A DNA stretch of 33,303 nucleotides from Halothiobacillaceae bacterium (lineage in GTDB: Bacteria; Pseudomonadota; Gammaproteobacteria; Halothiobacillales; Halothiobacillaceae), in contig JAQVHL010000027.1 in assembly GCA_028696185.1 (NCBI GenBank), forward strand, positions 1-33,303, read 5' to 3'. Numbering within the stretch: position 1 is the first letter of the stretch; each line of letters opens with the position of its first letter. The notes below the pieces were generated by a model, which was not told where the DNA came from, ran no database searches, and saw only the letters and a list, made by a program, of their open reading frames with translations. Positions 1 through 9,403 of the stretch are shown one piece after another. The translations under genes were made by a program, and so were the position numbers.

Positions 1-741
1 TACGCGCGCTTTGATTTCTCCAACAGCAGCGATTTCACGGGTAAGGCGAACAACGTAGGCTACGCGGGCAAACTGGGGCTTGTGTTCCGGGTTACCGATG
101 CTTTGAGCATAGGCGCGAGCTATCACAGCAAGACCAAACTGGGCGATCTGGAGGCAGGTGGTTCGACCGTGACCCTGGGGGTGGATACGCCGATGGGCGC
201 CATGGCCATTCCGGTCACCGGTACCGTGAAGGTCATTGATTTCCAGTGGCCGGAAACCTACGGCGTGGGGCTGGCGTTCCATGCCACGGATCGCCTGATG
301 CTGGTGGCGGACATCAAGCAATTGAAGTGGTCGAAGACCATGGAAAATTTCAACCTGGGTTTCACGGCGGATCTCGTACAGGCCAACCCAATGGCGGCGG
401 GTTTCGGCGGCACCTCCATGAGTGCATTGCTGGCGCAGAACTGGGATGACCAGACGGTATTTGCTTTTGGTGGTGAGTACAAATTGATGGACAACCTGGC
501 GCTGCGCGCCGGTTTCAGTCTGACCAACAATCCGATTCCGGACAACACGTTGAACCCGCTGTTTCCGGCAATCACCAAGAACCACCTGACGCTGGGTGTG
601 GGATATCGCATCAACGGCGCCCATTCTTTGGCGGCGGCAATGTCTTACGCGCCGCGCGTGCAGCAGACCAATTCCGAAAATGGCATTACCTGCTCACACA
701 GTCAGACCAACTGGCGTCTCAATTACAATTACACGTTCTGA
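1..741 (+). CDS. FadL/OmpP1-type outer membrane transport protein, 3' part
   Basis: The reading frame is open from the first base of the window, so the start lies upstream; 246 residues are visible. The protein is made of alternating short strands rich in aromatic and small residues, as in a beta-barrel. It contains stretches typical of the FadL/TodX/OmpP1 family: SIGASYHSKTK near the visible start, the VGLAFHATDRLMLVADIK strand pair, then FGGEYKLMDNLALRAGFSL. It ends in Phe, the usual C-terminal signal of outer-membrane barrels. The family forms outer-membrane channels for long-chain fatty acids or other hydrophobic compounds. The family call is fairly safe; the substrate is unknown. The gene converges on the lipoprotein gene at 782-1363, with a short hairpin between them. 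Confidence 0.85.
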   Translation, partial: YARFDFSNSSDFTGKANNVGYAGKLGLVFRVTDALSIGASYHSKTKLGDLEAGGSTVTLGVDTPMGAMAIPVTGTVKVIDFQWPETYGVGLAFHATDRLMLVADIKQLKWSKTMENFNLGFTADLVQANPMAAGFGGTSMSALLAQNWDDQTVFAFGGEYKLMDNLALRAGFSLTNNPIPDNTLNPLFPAITKNHLTLGVGYRINGAHSLAAAMSYAPRVQQTNSENGITCSHSQTNWRLNYNYTF

Positions 742-747
742 GCGTGT

Positions 748-765
748 CAGGCCATGGATGGCCTG
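748..765. terminator. Hairpin between convergent genes
   Basis: CAGGCCAT at 748-755 is the exact reverse complement of ATGGCCTG at 758-765, which gives a stem of about 7 bp with a tight loop. It sits just after the FadL stop and before the end of the convergent lipoprotein gene, the usual place for a shared terminator. No T-run follows on either strand, so intrinsic termination is uncertain. Confidence 0.35.
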
Positions 766-781
766 TAAATCTACGTTGATT

Positions 782-1363
782 TCAAACCCCGTCCTGTGGC
801 GCGTCTTCCACGCTGAGGCGCAGACCTTTTTCCAGAACATCTTCCGTTCGCCAGACACAGCGCTGTCCGTCGTTTTCCTGGGCGCATTGTCCGCCGCTTT
901 GTTCCACGATGCGGTAACCTGGAACCAGATGGATAAGCACTTCACCGGCAAAGTGCAGTCCCTTTTCGCGGTATTCGCGGATTCGGTTGGGGTTGCCGGG
1001 GCCGGCGCGGAAGAGGAGGCGTCCTTCGGCGTCCGGTTTGACTTCCACCAGGCTGAACAGCAGCTTTTTCTCTTTTCCTTGCGCTACCCAGGCGTACTCG
1101 GCACGTATGTCGAACCGGTTGCCACCGATATGCCGTATTTCGCGGATTTCTGGCTGTTTGCGTGCATCTTCGATGATCTTCTCGACATCTTGCGCGGTGA
1201 CGGTGTTCTTGCCTATGGGGTTGTACCAGGTGATGCCTTGATATAGCGCGTGCATCTGTCGGTGTTGCGCAAGGTCGATGCGCAGATGGAAGTCCTCGGG
1301 AATCATGCAGGAAACCAGGGGCAGGGCAAGCAGGGGGAGCAGCAGAAGGCGGATTATTTTCAT
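782..1363 (-). CDS. Hypothetical lipoprotein, last gene of the ABC exporter operon
   Basis: This is a protein of 193 residues with a clear type II signal peptide: a basic start (MKIIR), a Leu-rich core and the lipobox L-V-S-C, with Cys19 as the lipidation site. The residue after the Cys is Met rather than Asp, which would favour outer-membrane sorting by the Lol rule. The mature part is polar and seems to hold a single alpha/beta domain. I do not recognise the family. The gene starts 14 bases after the stop of the membrane-fusion-protein gene on the same strand, so it is probably co-transcribed with the exporter and may be an accessory or outer-membrane partner. That link rests only on position. 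No strong ribosome-binding site is visible before the ATG. Confidence 0.7.
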   Translation of the reverse strand: MKIIRLLLLPLLALPLVSCMIPEDFHLRIDLAQHRQMHALYQGITWYNPIGKNTVTAQDVEKIIEDARKQPEIREIRHIGGNRFDIRAEYAWVAQGKEKKLLFSLVEVKPDAEGRLLFRAGPGNPNRIREYREKGLHFAGEVLIHLVPGYRIVEQSGGQCAQENDGQRCVWRTEDVLEKGLRLSVEDAPQDGV

Positions 1364-1377
1364 GAAACGTTGTGGGC

Positions 1378-2610
1378 TTAAGGGGCGGAGCGGCCCGGTG
1401 CGCGGGCGGTGACGCGCGTGCCGTCGCGGACCGTGTCGCCGGGGTGGGTGATGACCTGATCGCCTTCGTTGAGTCCTTCAATCACTTCGGCTTCAAAGCC
1501 GTTGTGCTGGCCGATGCGCACCGGGACGGCGCGGGCCAGACCGGCCTCAACACGATATACCTGCCACTGTGCGCCTTCGCGGAAGAGGGCGCTGGCCGGG
1601 ACTTTGAGCACGTCTTCGGCGTGCCAGACAATGAAATGCGCCTCAATGCGGTAGGCATCGCCCAGGCGTGCGAGCGCCGCAGGGCCGGGGTCGGGATCGA
1701 CGATCACCCAGGTGCGCTGTTCCTCCACACCCAGTGCGGAGACCTTGGTGAAGCCCCCCGGCTCGACCACGCGCACGCGGCCGGTCAGTGGCTCATCCCC
1801 GCCCCAGCGTTCCAGGCGTACCGGCTGACCGGGGTGCAGGCGTACCGCGTCCGGGGTGAGGACATCGACCTCGATTTCCAGCGAGGCCGGATCACCGATG
1901 TCGAACAGCGGCTCGCCCCGGTTCACCGGCCCGGCGCTTTCGCGGTGGCGGCGCAGGATCAGCCCATCGACCGGAGCGGTGATTTCAAGCCAGGGCGTGC
2001 GGGACTCGCCGGGGGTGGGGTCCAGTGGATCACTCGGCGGGGCCAGACGCGCCTCGACCAGACGCACTTCATGGTGGCTCACCTCGACCCGGAACTGGGC
2101 AGAGCTCAGTCGCGCGGCACTGGCGCGTTCGGCGGCCTGCAGGCGGTCGAGCTCCTGGGCGGAGATCAGCGTGTGGTCCTGACGGTGCAGGCGCCGGGCG
2201 CGTTCCGCTTCGGCCTGTGTATGCCGGGCATCGGCTTCGGCGGCCTGCCGGTCGGCCTCGGCGGCGCTGAGGGCAGCCAGCGCGACGTCCTTCTGGGCAA
2301 GGTTCAGGGCCTGGCTGCGCGGGTCCAGCGCCTCGGCGGCAAGAGGGGCGATGCGCGCCAGTACGTCTTTTGTGTGTACGGTGTCGCCCGGTTCGTGTTC
2401 GATGCGGATCAGGCTGCCGTTTACCGGGGCCGTGAGGTGGTAGATATCCTTCAGGCGGGTGCGGCCTTCCTGTTCGAGGACGACCTCCATCACTCCCCGG
2501 CTCACGGAGGCTAAGTCGACTTCCAGCGGACGCGGCCAGAAACCGAAACTGACCAGTGCGGCAACCGTCAGCAGAAGGAGGGTGATTCCGAGGGGGCGTC
2601 GCCAGCGCAT
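1378..2610 (-). CDS. HlyD/MacA-type membrane fusion protein (periplasmic adaptor)
   Basis: The protein has 410 residues. It opens with an N-terminal membrane anchor (about residues 7-25, ending in FGFWPRPLEVD). A barrel-sandwich (lipoyl-like) half follows, with LTAPVNGSLIRIEHEPGDTV around residues 59-78. Next comes a long Ala/Glu/Arg-rich coiled-coil hairpin (about 95-190), then the second lipoyl half (EITAPVDGLILRRHRESAG) and beta-barrel and membrane-proximal domains. Such adaptors bridge an inner-membrane transporter and an outer-membrane channel, or pull lipids or hydrophobic substrates through the periplasm. Only 3 bases separate it from the permease stop upstream, so the two are translated from one message. 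No outer-membrane TolC-type gene is in view. The substrate is unknown. Confidence 0.88.
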   Translation of the reverse strand: MRWRRPLGITLLLLTVAALVSFGFWPRPLEVDLASVSRGVMEVVLEQEGRTRLKDIYHLTAPVNGSLIRIEHEPGDTVHTKDVLARIAPLAAEALDPRSQALNLAQKDVALAALSAAEADRQAAEADARHTQAEAERARRLHRQDHTLISAQELDRLQAAERASAARLSSAQFRVEVSHHEVRLVEARLAPPSDPLDPTPGESRTPWLEITAPVDGLILRRHRESAGPVNRGEPLFDIGDPASLEIEVDVLTPDAVRLHPGQPVRLERWGGDEPLTGRVRVVEPGGFTKVSALGVEEQRTWVIVDPDPGPAALARLGDAYRIEAHFIVWHAEDVLKVPASALFREGAQWQVYRVEAGLARAVPVRIGQHNGFEAEVIEGLNEGDQVITHPGDTVRDGTRVTARAPGRSAP

Positions 2611-2613
2611 GGG

Positions 2614-4973
2614 TCATTCTCGCGTTTTGAGGACGGCTATCAGATCGAGCTGAGCCAGCTTGCGCCATACGACGAACGCACAGAGCAGGGTGGAAACCAG
2701 AACCACGCTGGCCGCGAAAGCATAGGTTGACGTCTCCACCACCAGCGGAATCCGATACAGATCGGTCGTGAACTGACTCGCCAGATAGGCGCACAGCCCA
2801 TACCCTATGGCGAAGCCGACCGGTATGGAAATCAGGGTCAGCAGCCCGAGCTCCCCCAGCAGGATATAGGCGATTTCCCCGCGCGTGAAGCCAAGCACGC
2901 GCAGGCTGGCCAACTCACGCCCGCGTTCGGCCAGCGCAATGCGCGCGCTGTTGTAGACCACGCCGAAGGCAATCACGGCGGCAAGCAGGGTGGCGATGGA
3001 GGTGAAATACAGGATGGTTTGCGCCATGGTGTCGAGGAATGAGGCGATTTCGGTCTTGCGCATGGCGGTGCCGGCAATGGCCGGACGCGCCTTCAGGGCG
3101 TCGTAAACCCACTGCTGCGCCGTCGGATCGACGCTCAGCCAGGCTCCGGACAGACGGTCGCCTTCCTTCAGGAGCTGGTTGAGCGCGGAGCGCTCCATAT
3201 AGGCACTCACTCCCAGGTACTGGGCATTCAATGCAACCAGCGGAACCTCGCGTACCGGGCGGGCGCCTTCGAGCACCTCCACGGTCAGCACATCTCCCGG
3301 TACCACGCCCAGCACGCGGGCCAGATGGTCGGTGAGCACCAGTCCCTGGGGTGGCAGTTCCTGAGCCTGCAAGCGGGTGTCCAGAACCTGACGCAGCTCG
3401 CCATCGGGTTCGATGCCCTGGATGAGCGTGCGGTATTCGCGTGCGCCGTGGCGCAGGCGCACGGCCACGCTACGGAAGCCTTCGACATGCAGTACACCCG
3501 GCAGGCTCGCCATTTCGTGCAGGGCGCGCGAGGACTGCGCCTCGGCAAACTGCACCGTCATATCGCCGCGCTCACTACGCACGAACTGGGTGTCGATCAT
3601 GAACAGGATCGCGCTTTCCTGGAAATGCCCGACCATCATGATGGCCGTGGCAAAAGCCAGTCCGGTGAGGGTCAGGGTGGACTTGACCGGACGTCGGCCC
3701 ATATGACGCAGGATCATGCGCGAAGGCTGGGCCAGAAGCCGGCCCAGTCCGAGCTTTTCCAGCAGGCTTTGGCGATAGAGGGGCGGGGCTTCGGGGCGCA
3801 TGCCTTGCGCGGGGGGCTGTGCGGCGGCGCGGCCCACGGCATGCAGGGTGCCGGCGAGCGCCGAACCCAGGGCCACGAGCAGCGCGGTGGCCATCACCCA
3901 GGCGGGCAGAATGAAATCCAGGTGTGGGAAGCGGTAGAAACTGGCATAGACCTTGGCCAGATTGTGCCCCAGCCAGGCGCCGAGCCCCAGTCCGATCAGC
4001 GCACCGCTCACGGCAATGAGCAGCACCAGCGCCCCGTAGTGGCGGATGATGGCCAGACGGTCGTAACCGAAAGCGCGCAAGGTGGCGATGATTTCCCGTT
4101 CCGTACTTACGGTGCGGCTGATGACCACATTGAGCAGAAAGGCCGCCACGCTCAGGAAAATCACCGGGAACACCGTGGCGGATGTCTGCATCTGACGCAG
4201 CTCTTCGGACAGCAGCCGGTGGGAGAGCTGATCGTGGCGGTCGTAGGCGCCCCAGCCGCCGTGAGGTCGCAGCAGGCTGTCCAGCCGTTCCAGCACATCG
4301 CGCGGTGGGCTGCCGGGGCGCAGGGTGAGCGCTACATCGTTGAACGCGCCGTCCATGTCATAGGCGTTGGCCAGTGGCTTGCGTGCCATCCACAGCACCC
4401 CGAAACGCTGGTGATCGGGAAAGAACGCACCGGGGCCGATTTCGTAAATGTACTCTGGCGACAGCACGACGCCGACGATGCGCAGTTCCTCCCGTCGGCC
4501 GTTGATGATCGCCGTCAGGCGGTCTCCCGGACGGAAGCCGTGTGCCAGGGCGAAGATTTCGCTGATGGCCGTTTCGTCCCCGCGCGCCGGGTCGGGCAGG
4601 CGCCCTTCGCGCAGATAGAGCCGGTTCAGGCCGGAGGCATCGTGCTCGTCGAGCGAGACGATGCGCCCGCGTACCGGGTCGGAGAAGCCCTTGATGTCGA
4701 GCGTCACCGGCGCCACCACGCGGGTCTGCACGCGTGCCACACCCGGCAGCTCGCCGATGCGCGCGGCGAGGGATTGCGGTGCACGCTTGAGCGAGACAAA
4801 TACCTCGGCAAACGCCTGCTCGCGGTAATAGCGTTCGCGGGTTTCCATCAGCGAGGCATAGGTGCTCAGAAACAGCACGAAGGTCGCCACCCCGCTGGCC
4901 ATGACCAGCGCGATGGCCAGCGCCTGGCTGCGCATCGTCCAGAGGTCGCGCCACAGCTTGCGTTGCAGGGGGC

Positions 4974-4977
<4 letters not shown>
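2614..4977 (-). CDS. ABC transporter permease, FtsX/MacB superfamily with two four-helix units
   Basis: The protein has 787 residues. The N-terminal helix (about 18-41) is followed by a large periplasmic domain, then three helices (about residues 260-375; [46 protein letters not shown]). A second unit repeats the plan: a helix near 430, a periplasmic domain, then three helices up to the C-terminus. The cytoplasmic motif [22 protein letters not shown] before the penultimate helix is typical of FtsX permeases. This double layout is that of the LolE/YbbP-like exporters that extract lipids or hydrophobic molecules from the membrane. The start is GTG at 4977-4975, overlapping the TGA of the ATPase gene by four bases (GTGA), a sign of translational coupling. 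The substrate cannot be told. Confidence 0.88.
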
Positions 4978-5699
<722 letters not shown>

Positions 5700-5894
5700 T
5701 GTTCACCGCCGTCTCTTTTTCGCCAGGGATCGGCACTTGGGATTGTCATAAGGGATTATCGCCCGGGATCATCACTTCCCTGTGGCGAAGTGTCCCACGA
5801 TTCACGGCGGTTCTGGCCGGTACTCCCATGTGGGGGCATGAGGGCGCGGGGGCGCTATGGATTCCGGATCATGAAAACAATGCCACACAGGCGT

Positions 5895-5926
5895 TACACG
5901 TCAGTGTAGTCGGGGATGTTCATCCC
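5895..5926. promoter_or_regulatory. Two adjacent dyads upstream of tsdBA (possible operator)
   Basis: TACAC (5895-5899) and GTGTA (5904-5908) form a dyad with a 4-base gap. Directly after it, GGGATG (5913-5918) and CATCCC (5921-5926) form another with a 2-base gap. They lie about 100 bases upstream of the tsdBA start. This is a symmetry observation only; no regulator is known. Confidence 0.22.
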
Positions 5927-6013
5927 GCTGGAAAATACCTGCGAGTGATTTTCACGTTCGCATCAAGGACGCATGGAACCGCGGCGACATGCTACCCTCA
6001 AAAAAACGCAAAA

Positions 6014-6018
6014 AAGGA
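6014..6018 (+). promoter_or_regulatory. Ribosome-binding site that fixes the tsdBA start
   Basis: AAGGA, eight bases before the ATG at 6027. It supports this start over the in-frame ATG at 5973, which has no such site and would spoil the signal peptide. Confidence 0.6.
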
Positions 6019-6026
6019 AACGACGC

Positions 6027-7532
6027 ATGAACCCGCGTTACAGCCTGCTTTTGCTGGGCTTCTGCACGCCCGTTCTGGGGGCGGATGGCCTGGCGATCTA
6101 CACCCATGGCGGCGCCAAACCCGCCGCGATGGCCTGCGCCAGTTGTCATGGCGCGGACGGCATGGGCATGGCCGCTGCCGGCTTTCCCCGGATCGCCGGC
6201 CTGCCGGAGGCGTATCTTGAGCGGCAGATGCGCGCCTACCGCGAGGGTTTGCGGGCCAATCCGGTCATGCAGCCGATTGCCGCCGCCCTGACCGAGGACG
6301 AGACCCGGATCGTGCTCCAGTACGTCTCGACCCTGCCGGCGCCGGCGTATCCGCAGATCACCCGCGCCGCCGAGGCGCGGGATGCCGGTGCGGTGCTCGC
6401 CTTGCGCGGGGATTGGCCTCAGGGCATTCCCGAATGCGTGTCCTGTCATGGGCCGGGAGGTGTCGGGGTGGGGGGGGATTTTCCGCCCTTGGTGGGGCAG
6501 CCGGAAAACTATCTGATGGATCAGCTGGATGCCTGGCGCAAGGGAACGCGCAAGGGCGATCCGCAGGACCTGATGGGTCGCATCGCCCGGGCGATGAACG
6601 AAGCACAGGTCAGTGCGGCGGCCGGGTATTTTTCCGCCCTGAAGCCGGGGACGGCCGTGCCGGCACAAACCACCGACGAGCCCGCCTCGAAGACAGCGAA
6701 TGCGGCACCGCCGCCCTCTGCCGCACCGTCCACGTCCGGCTTCACACCACCGGCGGAGGACTCGCTGGGGGATGATCCGTTTAGTCAGCTGGTGCGCCAG
6801 GGGCGGGCGCTGTTCGTCGATACGGCGCGTGAAGCCCGGCCTTTCGTAGGCAATGGCATGAACTGCGTGAATTGCCATCTCGATCAGGGACGGCTGGGCG
6901 GCTCCGGGCCGCTGTGGGGCGCCTATCCAATGTATCCGGCCTGGCGGGTCAAAGATAAGGCCGTGGACAGCTACGCCGACCGTCTGCGCGGCTGCTTCCG
7001 CTTCAGCATGAATGGCACGGAGCCGCCCGTGGACGGCCCGGTCATCCAGGCGCTGGCAGCGTATTCCTACTGGCTCTCCACCGGGGCGCGTATTGGTTTG
7101 GCGCCGGCAGGGCGCGGCTATCCCGCGATTCCCGAGCCCGCTGGCGGCTATGATCTGGTGCAGGGCCAGAAGGTGTATGGGCAATCCTGCGCGATCTGTC
7201 ATGGCACGCAGGGCCAGGGTATGAAGGTGGGCGAGGGGTATGTCTTCCCGCCGTTGTGGGGGGCCGATTCCTACAACTGGGGTGCCGGCATGGCGCGTCT
7301 GGATTATGCCGCCGCCTTTATCCACACCAACATGCCGCTGGGGCAGGGCAATACGCTTTCACCCGCCGATGCCTGGCATGTGGCGGCCTACATGAACAGC
7401 CACGAGCGCCCGCGTGACCCGCGCATGATCGATGGTTCGGTTGAAAAGACGCGCGCCGCCTTCCATGCCGGTCAGCCCACGCTGTATGGCGCGACGGTGA
7501 ACGGGGTGCGCCTTGGGGCGGGTACGCCGTAA
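6027..7532 (+). CDS. tsdBA: TsdB-TsdA fusion: tetraheme thiosulfate dehydrogenase
   Basis: This periplasmic cytochrome c has 501 residues. The signal peptide is about residues 1-19, ending PVLGA. Four CxxCH heme sites are seen at Cys37, Cys137, Cys280 and Cys388. Residues about 20-205 form a diheme module of cytochrome c4 type, with candidate Met ligands in NPVMQP and QDLMGR. A Pro/Ala/Ser/Thr-rich linker (about 205-250) follows. The second half matches TsdA: GMNCVNCHLDQGRLGG, PLWGAYPMYPAW, RGCFRFSMNG and the last heme CAICHGTQGQG. TsdA joins two thiosulfates into tetrathionate, with His/Cys ligation at the catalytic heme; Cys323, 39 residues after His284, is the likely Cys ligand. Met436 in TNMPLG is the likely ligand of the last heme. 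TsdB is the natural electron acceptor of TsdA, and fused TsdBA proteins are known. The family can also reduce tetrathionate. Confidence 0.85.
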   Translation: MNPRYSLLLLGFCTPVLGADGLAIYTHGGAKPAAMACASCHGADGMGMAAAGFPRIAGLPEAYLERQMRAYREGLRANPVMQPIAAALTEDETRIVLQYVSTLPAPAYPQITRAAEARDAGAVLALRGDWPQGIPECVSCHGPGGVGVGGDFPPLVGQPENYLMDQLDAWRKGTRKGDPQDLMGRIARAMNEAQVSAAAGYFSALKPGTAVPAQTTDEPASKTANAAPPPSAAPSTSGFTPPAEDSLGDDPFSQLVRQGRALFVDTAREARPFVGNGMNCVNCHLDQGRLGGSGPLWGAYPMYPAWRVKDKAVDSYADRLRGCFRFSMNGTEPPVDGPVIQALAAYSYWLSTGARIGLAPAGRGYPAIPEPAGGYDLVQGQKVYGQSCAICHGTQGQGMKVGEGYVFPPLWGADSYNWGAGMARLDYAAAFIHTNMPLGQGNTLSPADAWHVAAYMNSHERPRDPRMIDGSVEKTRAAFHAGQPTLYGATVNGVRLGAGTP

Positions 7533-7545
7533 GGGCGGGGCTTTG

Positions 7546-7580
7546 CCGCGCGTTGCCCGGCGGCGCGCGGAGAAGTTTTT
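7546..7580 (+). terminator. Probable rho-independent terminator of tsdBA
   Basis: CCGCGCG at 7546-7552 pairs exactly with CGCGCGG at 7564-7570 around an 11-base loop. After a short AGAAG, five Ts follow (7576-7580). It begins 14 bases after the tsdBA stop. The T-run is set back from the stem, so efficiency is uncertain. Confidence 0.5.
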
Positions 7581-7606
7581 GCCCTCAAGGAACAATGCAT
7601 TAGAAT
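7579..7606 (+). promoter_or_regulatory. Candidate sigma-70 promoter of mltD
   Basis: A -35-like TTGCCC (7579-7584) and a -10-like TAGAAT (7601-7606) are 16 bases apart. They sit about 50 bases before the mltD start and just after the tsdBA terminator, a sensible place. Both boxes match the consensus in four or five of six positions. Confidence 0.45.
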
Positions 7607-7645
7607 CGGGCGCCATCGAATTTTGATGTTTTATGACTGCCCCCC

Positions 7646-7650
7646 GGAGG
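7646..7650 (+). promoter_or_regulatory. Shine-Dalgarno that selects a TTG start for mltD
   Basis: GGAGG, seven bases before TTG at 7658. No ATG or GTG is in frame at a suitable distance, and the TTG start gives an intact lipoprotein signal peptide. Confidence 0.65.
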
Positions 7651-7657
7651 AGCGATC

Positions 7658-9250
7658 TTGCGCGTACCCGTCAGCCTGCGTCTGCTTGCCGTCAGTCTTA
7701 TTCTGGGCGGATGCGCTCAGTCACCGACCCGCGACGCGGGCCTGGCCGGGGAGGGCGATGCCGCTTACGCCGGCGAGTCGGCCAAGCCCGACTGGTATTC
7801 GCTGTACGGCACCCCGGGCCTGCCTGATGCTCCCAAAGGCCAGTTCATGTCGGTGCGCAATGACCTCTGGGGGCGCATGAGCCGCGCGTTCATCCTCGAT
7901 GAGATCGACAATGAGCGCGTCCAGACCGAGTTGCGCTGGTATCAGGACAAGGCCGAGTACCTCTCCAAGGTCAGTCAGCGCGCCGAGCCCTATCTGCATT
8001 TCATCGTTGAGCAGCTCGAAGCGCGGCAATTGCCGGTCGATCTGGCGCTTCTACCCATCGTCGAAAGCGCCTACCGCCCCGAAGCGCTTTCCAGCAGCCA
8101 GGCCGCCGGCATCTGGCAATTCATCCCCAGCACGGGCAAACACTTCGGCCTGCAGCAAAGCTGGTGGTATGACGGACGTCGCGACGTGCATGCCTCCACC
8201 CTCGCGGCCATGGATTATTTCGAGCGCCTCAGCCGCATGTTCAACGGCGACTGGGTCCTGGTGCTGGCAGCTTACAACGGCGGGGAAGGTACCATCCAGC
8301 GCGCCATCGACCGCAATGCCGCGCGTGGCCTGCCCACCGATTTCTGGAGCCTTGAAGGACTGTCCGACCAGACGCGGGCCTATCCGGCCAAGCTCATTGC
8401 CCTCTCACGCGTTTTCACCGCCCCGGAAGTGTACGGACTTAACCTGCATCCGATTGTCGATGCCCCCTATCTGGAGCGCATCGCCTTCGACGGGGCGCTG
8501 GACCTGGACAAGGTGGCGCGTGAAACCGACACGCCCGCTGATGAGCTCTACCGACTGAATCCCGGCTTTCGCTACGCCGTTACCGGGCCAAACCACGGCG
8601 GTCACCTGCTGGTACCGCGCGAACGCGCGTACGCCTTCAACCGCGAAGCCCTGGCGCGCGCGCGCGAAGATTTGGGCAAATGGCGCACCCACAAGGTCAT
8701 GAAAGGGGAAACTCTGCCCGCGCTTGCGCGTCGCTATCAGGTCGAAGTGGCCGAACTCAAGCGCGTCAACCAGCTGGACAGTGCCAGCCTCAAACCCGGC
8801 AGCCAGATACTGGTCCCTGCCCGTGCCGCCGCCTTGCCCGTGGCGCGTAGCGCGACGGGGCAACCCACGGCCAACCGTGCAGCGCAAGTCCACACCGTAC
8901 GCTCCGGTGAATCCGCCTGGAGCATTGCCCGCCAGTATGGCCTTAAACCTGACGAACTGCTGGCCATGAACGGACTGGGGGACAAGGCCACCTTGAACGT
9001 GGGGCAGACACTCGTGATCGAGCAAGGCAAACCTGCCGCACCTGCCGCACGGGTTCAGGAAAAGTCCGCTACGGCGCGAACCGAAGACAGCCGCAGTCGA
9101 GCCAGTGAAAAACAATACATCGTTGAGCGCGGCGATACCCTGTTCAGCGTAGCCCGCAAGTTCAACCTTACCCTCGCCGATCTGCGCACCCTGAATGGTT
9201 TGAGCGAATCCGCCACCTTGCGCCCCGGACAGCCTCTGTTGTTGCGGTGA
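7658..9250 (+). CDS. mltD: Membrane-bound lytic murein transglycosylase D
   Basis: This lipoprotein has 530 residues and starts at TTG behind GGAGG. Its lipobox is L-G-G-C, with Cys19 as the lipidation site. The SLT domain (about residues 110-260) carries the catalytic Glu in LLPIVESAYRPEA (about Glu136), then the family motif QAAGIWQFIPSTGKHFGL and AAYNGGEGTIQRAI. A YkuD-less linker region follows, then three LysM repeats beginning near residues 344, 411 and 486 (THKVMKGET, VHTVRSGES, QYIVERGDT). MltD cuts the glycan strand of peptidoglycan between MurNAc and GlcNAc to give 1,6-anhydro ends; LysM repeats anchor it to the wall. E. coli MltD has two LysM repeats and is shorter, so three is a modest extension. 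The gene stands alone with its own promoter. Confidence 0.93.
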   Translation: MRVPVSLRLLAVSLILGGCAQSPTRDAGLAGEGDAAYAGESAKPDWYSLYGTPGLPDAPKGQFMSVRNDLWGRMSRAFILDEIDNERVQTELRWYQDKAEYLSKVSQRAEPYLHFIVEQLEARQLPVDLALLPIVESAYRPEALSSSQAAGIWQFIPSTGKHFGLQQSWWYDGRRDVHASTLAAMDYFERLSRMFNGDWVLVLAAYNGGEGTIQRAIDRNAARGLPTDFWSLEGLSDQTRAYPAKLIALSRVFTAPEVYGLNLHPIVDAPYLERIAFDGALDLDKVARETDTPADELYRLNPGFRYAVTGPNHGGHLLVPRERAYAFNREALARAREDLGKWRTHKVMKGETLPALARRYQVEVAELKRVNQLDSASLKPGSQILVPARAAALPVARSATGQPTANRAAQVHTVRSGESAWSIARQYGLKPDELLAMNGLGDKATLNVGQTLVIEQGKPAAPAARVQEKSATARTEDSRSRASEKQYIVERGDTLFSVARKFNLTLADLRTLNGLSESATLRPGQPLLLR

Positions 9251-9403
9251 AGACGGCATGTTTGACTGCGCGAGTCCCGGTCGTTGTCAAATATGAAGGC
9301 TATGGAAAGAGGGCTGGAAGAGAATAGGGGTTATTGTATTGCCCACTTTGATCGCCGTATGAGGCGAGACAAAGAAATATCATAATCCTTGAGCGCTGTA
9401 GTC

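Larger units (their letters stand above)
5700..6026. other. Divergent intergenic region, ABC exporter / tsdBA
   Basis: These 327 bases separate two divergently read units and must hold both promoters. No convincing -35/-10 pair was found on either strand. Two small dyads lie at 5895-5926 (separate entry). Weak open frames here have no ribosome-binding site and were not called. Confidence 0.5.

Noticed and set aside
5973-6026. Longer start for tsdBA
   Set aside because: It adds a basic Lys/Arg-rich stretch before the signal peptide and has no ribosome-binding site, while ATG 6027 has AAGGA at eight bases.
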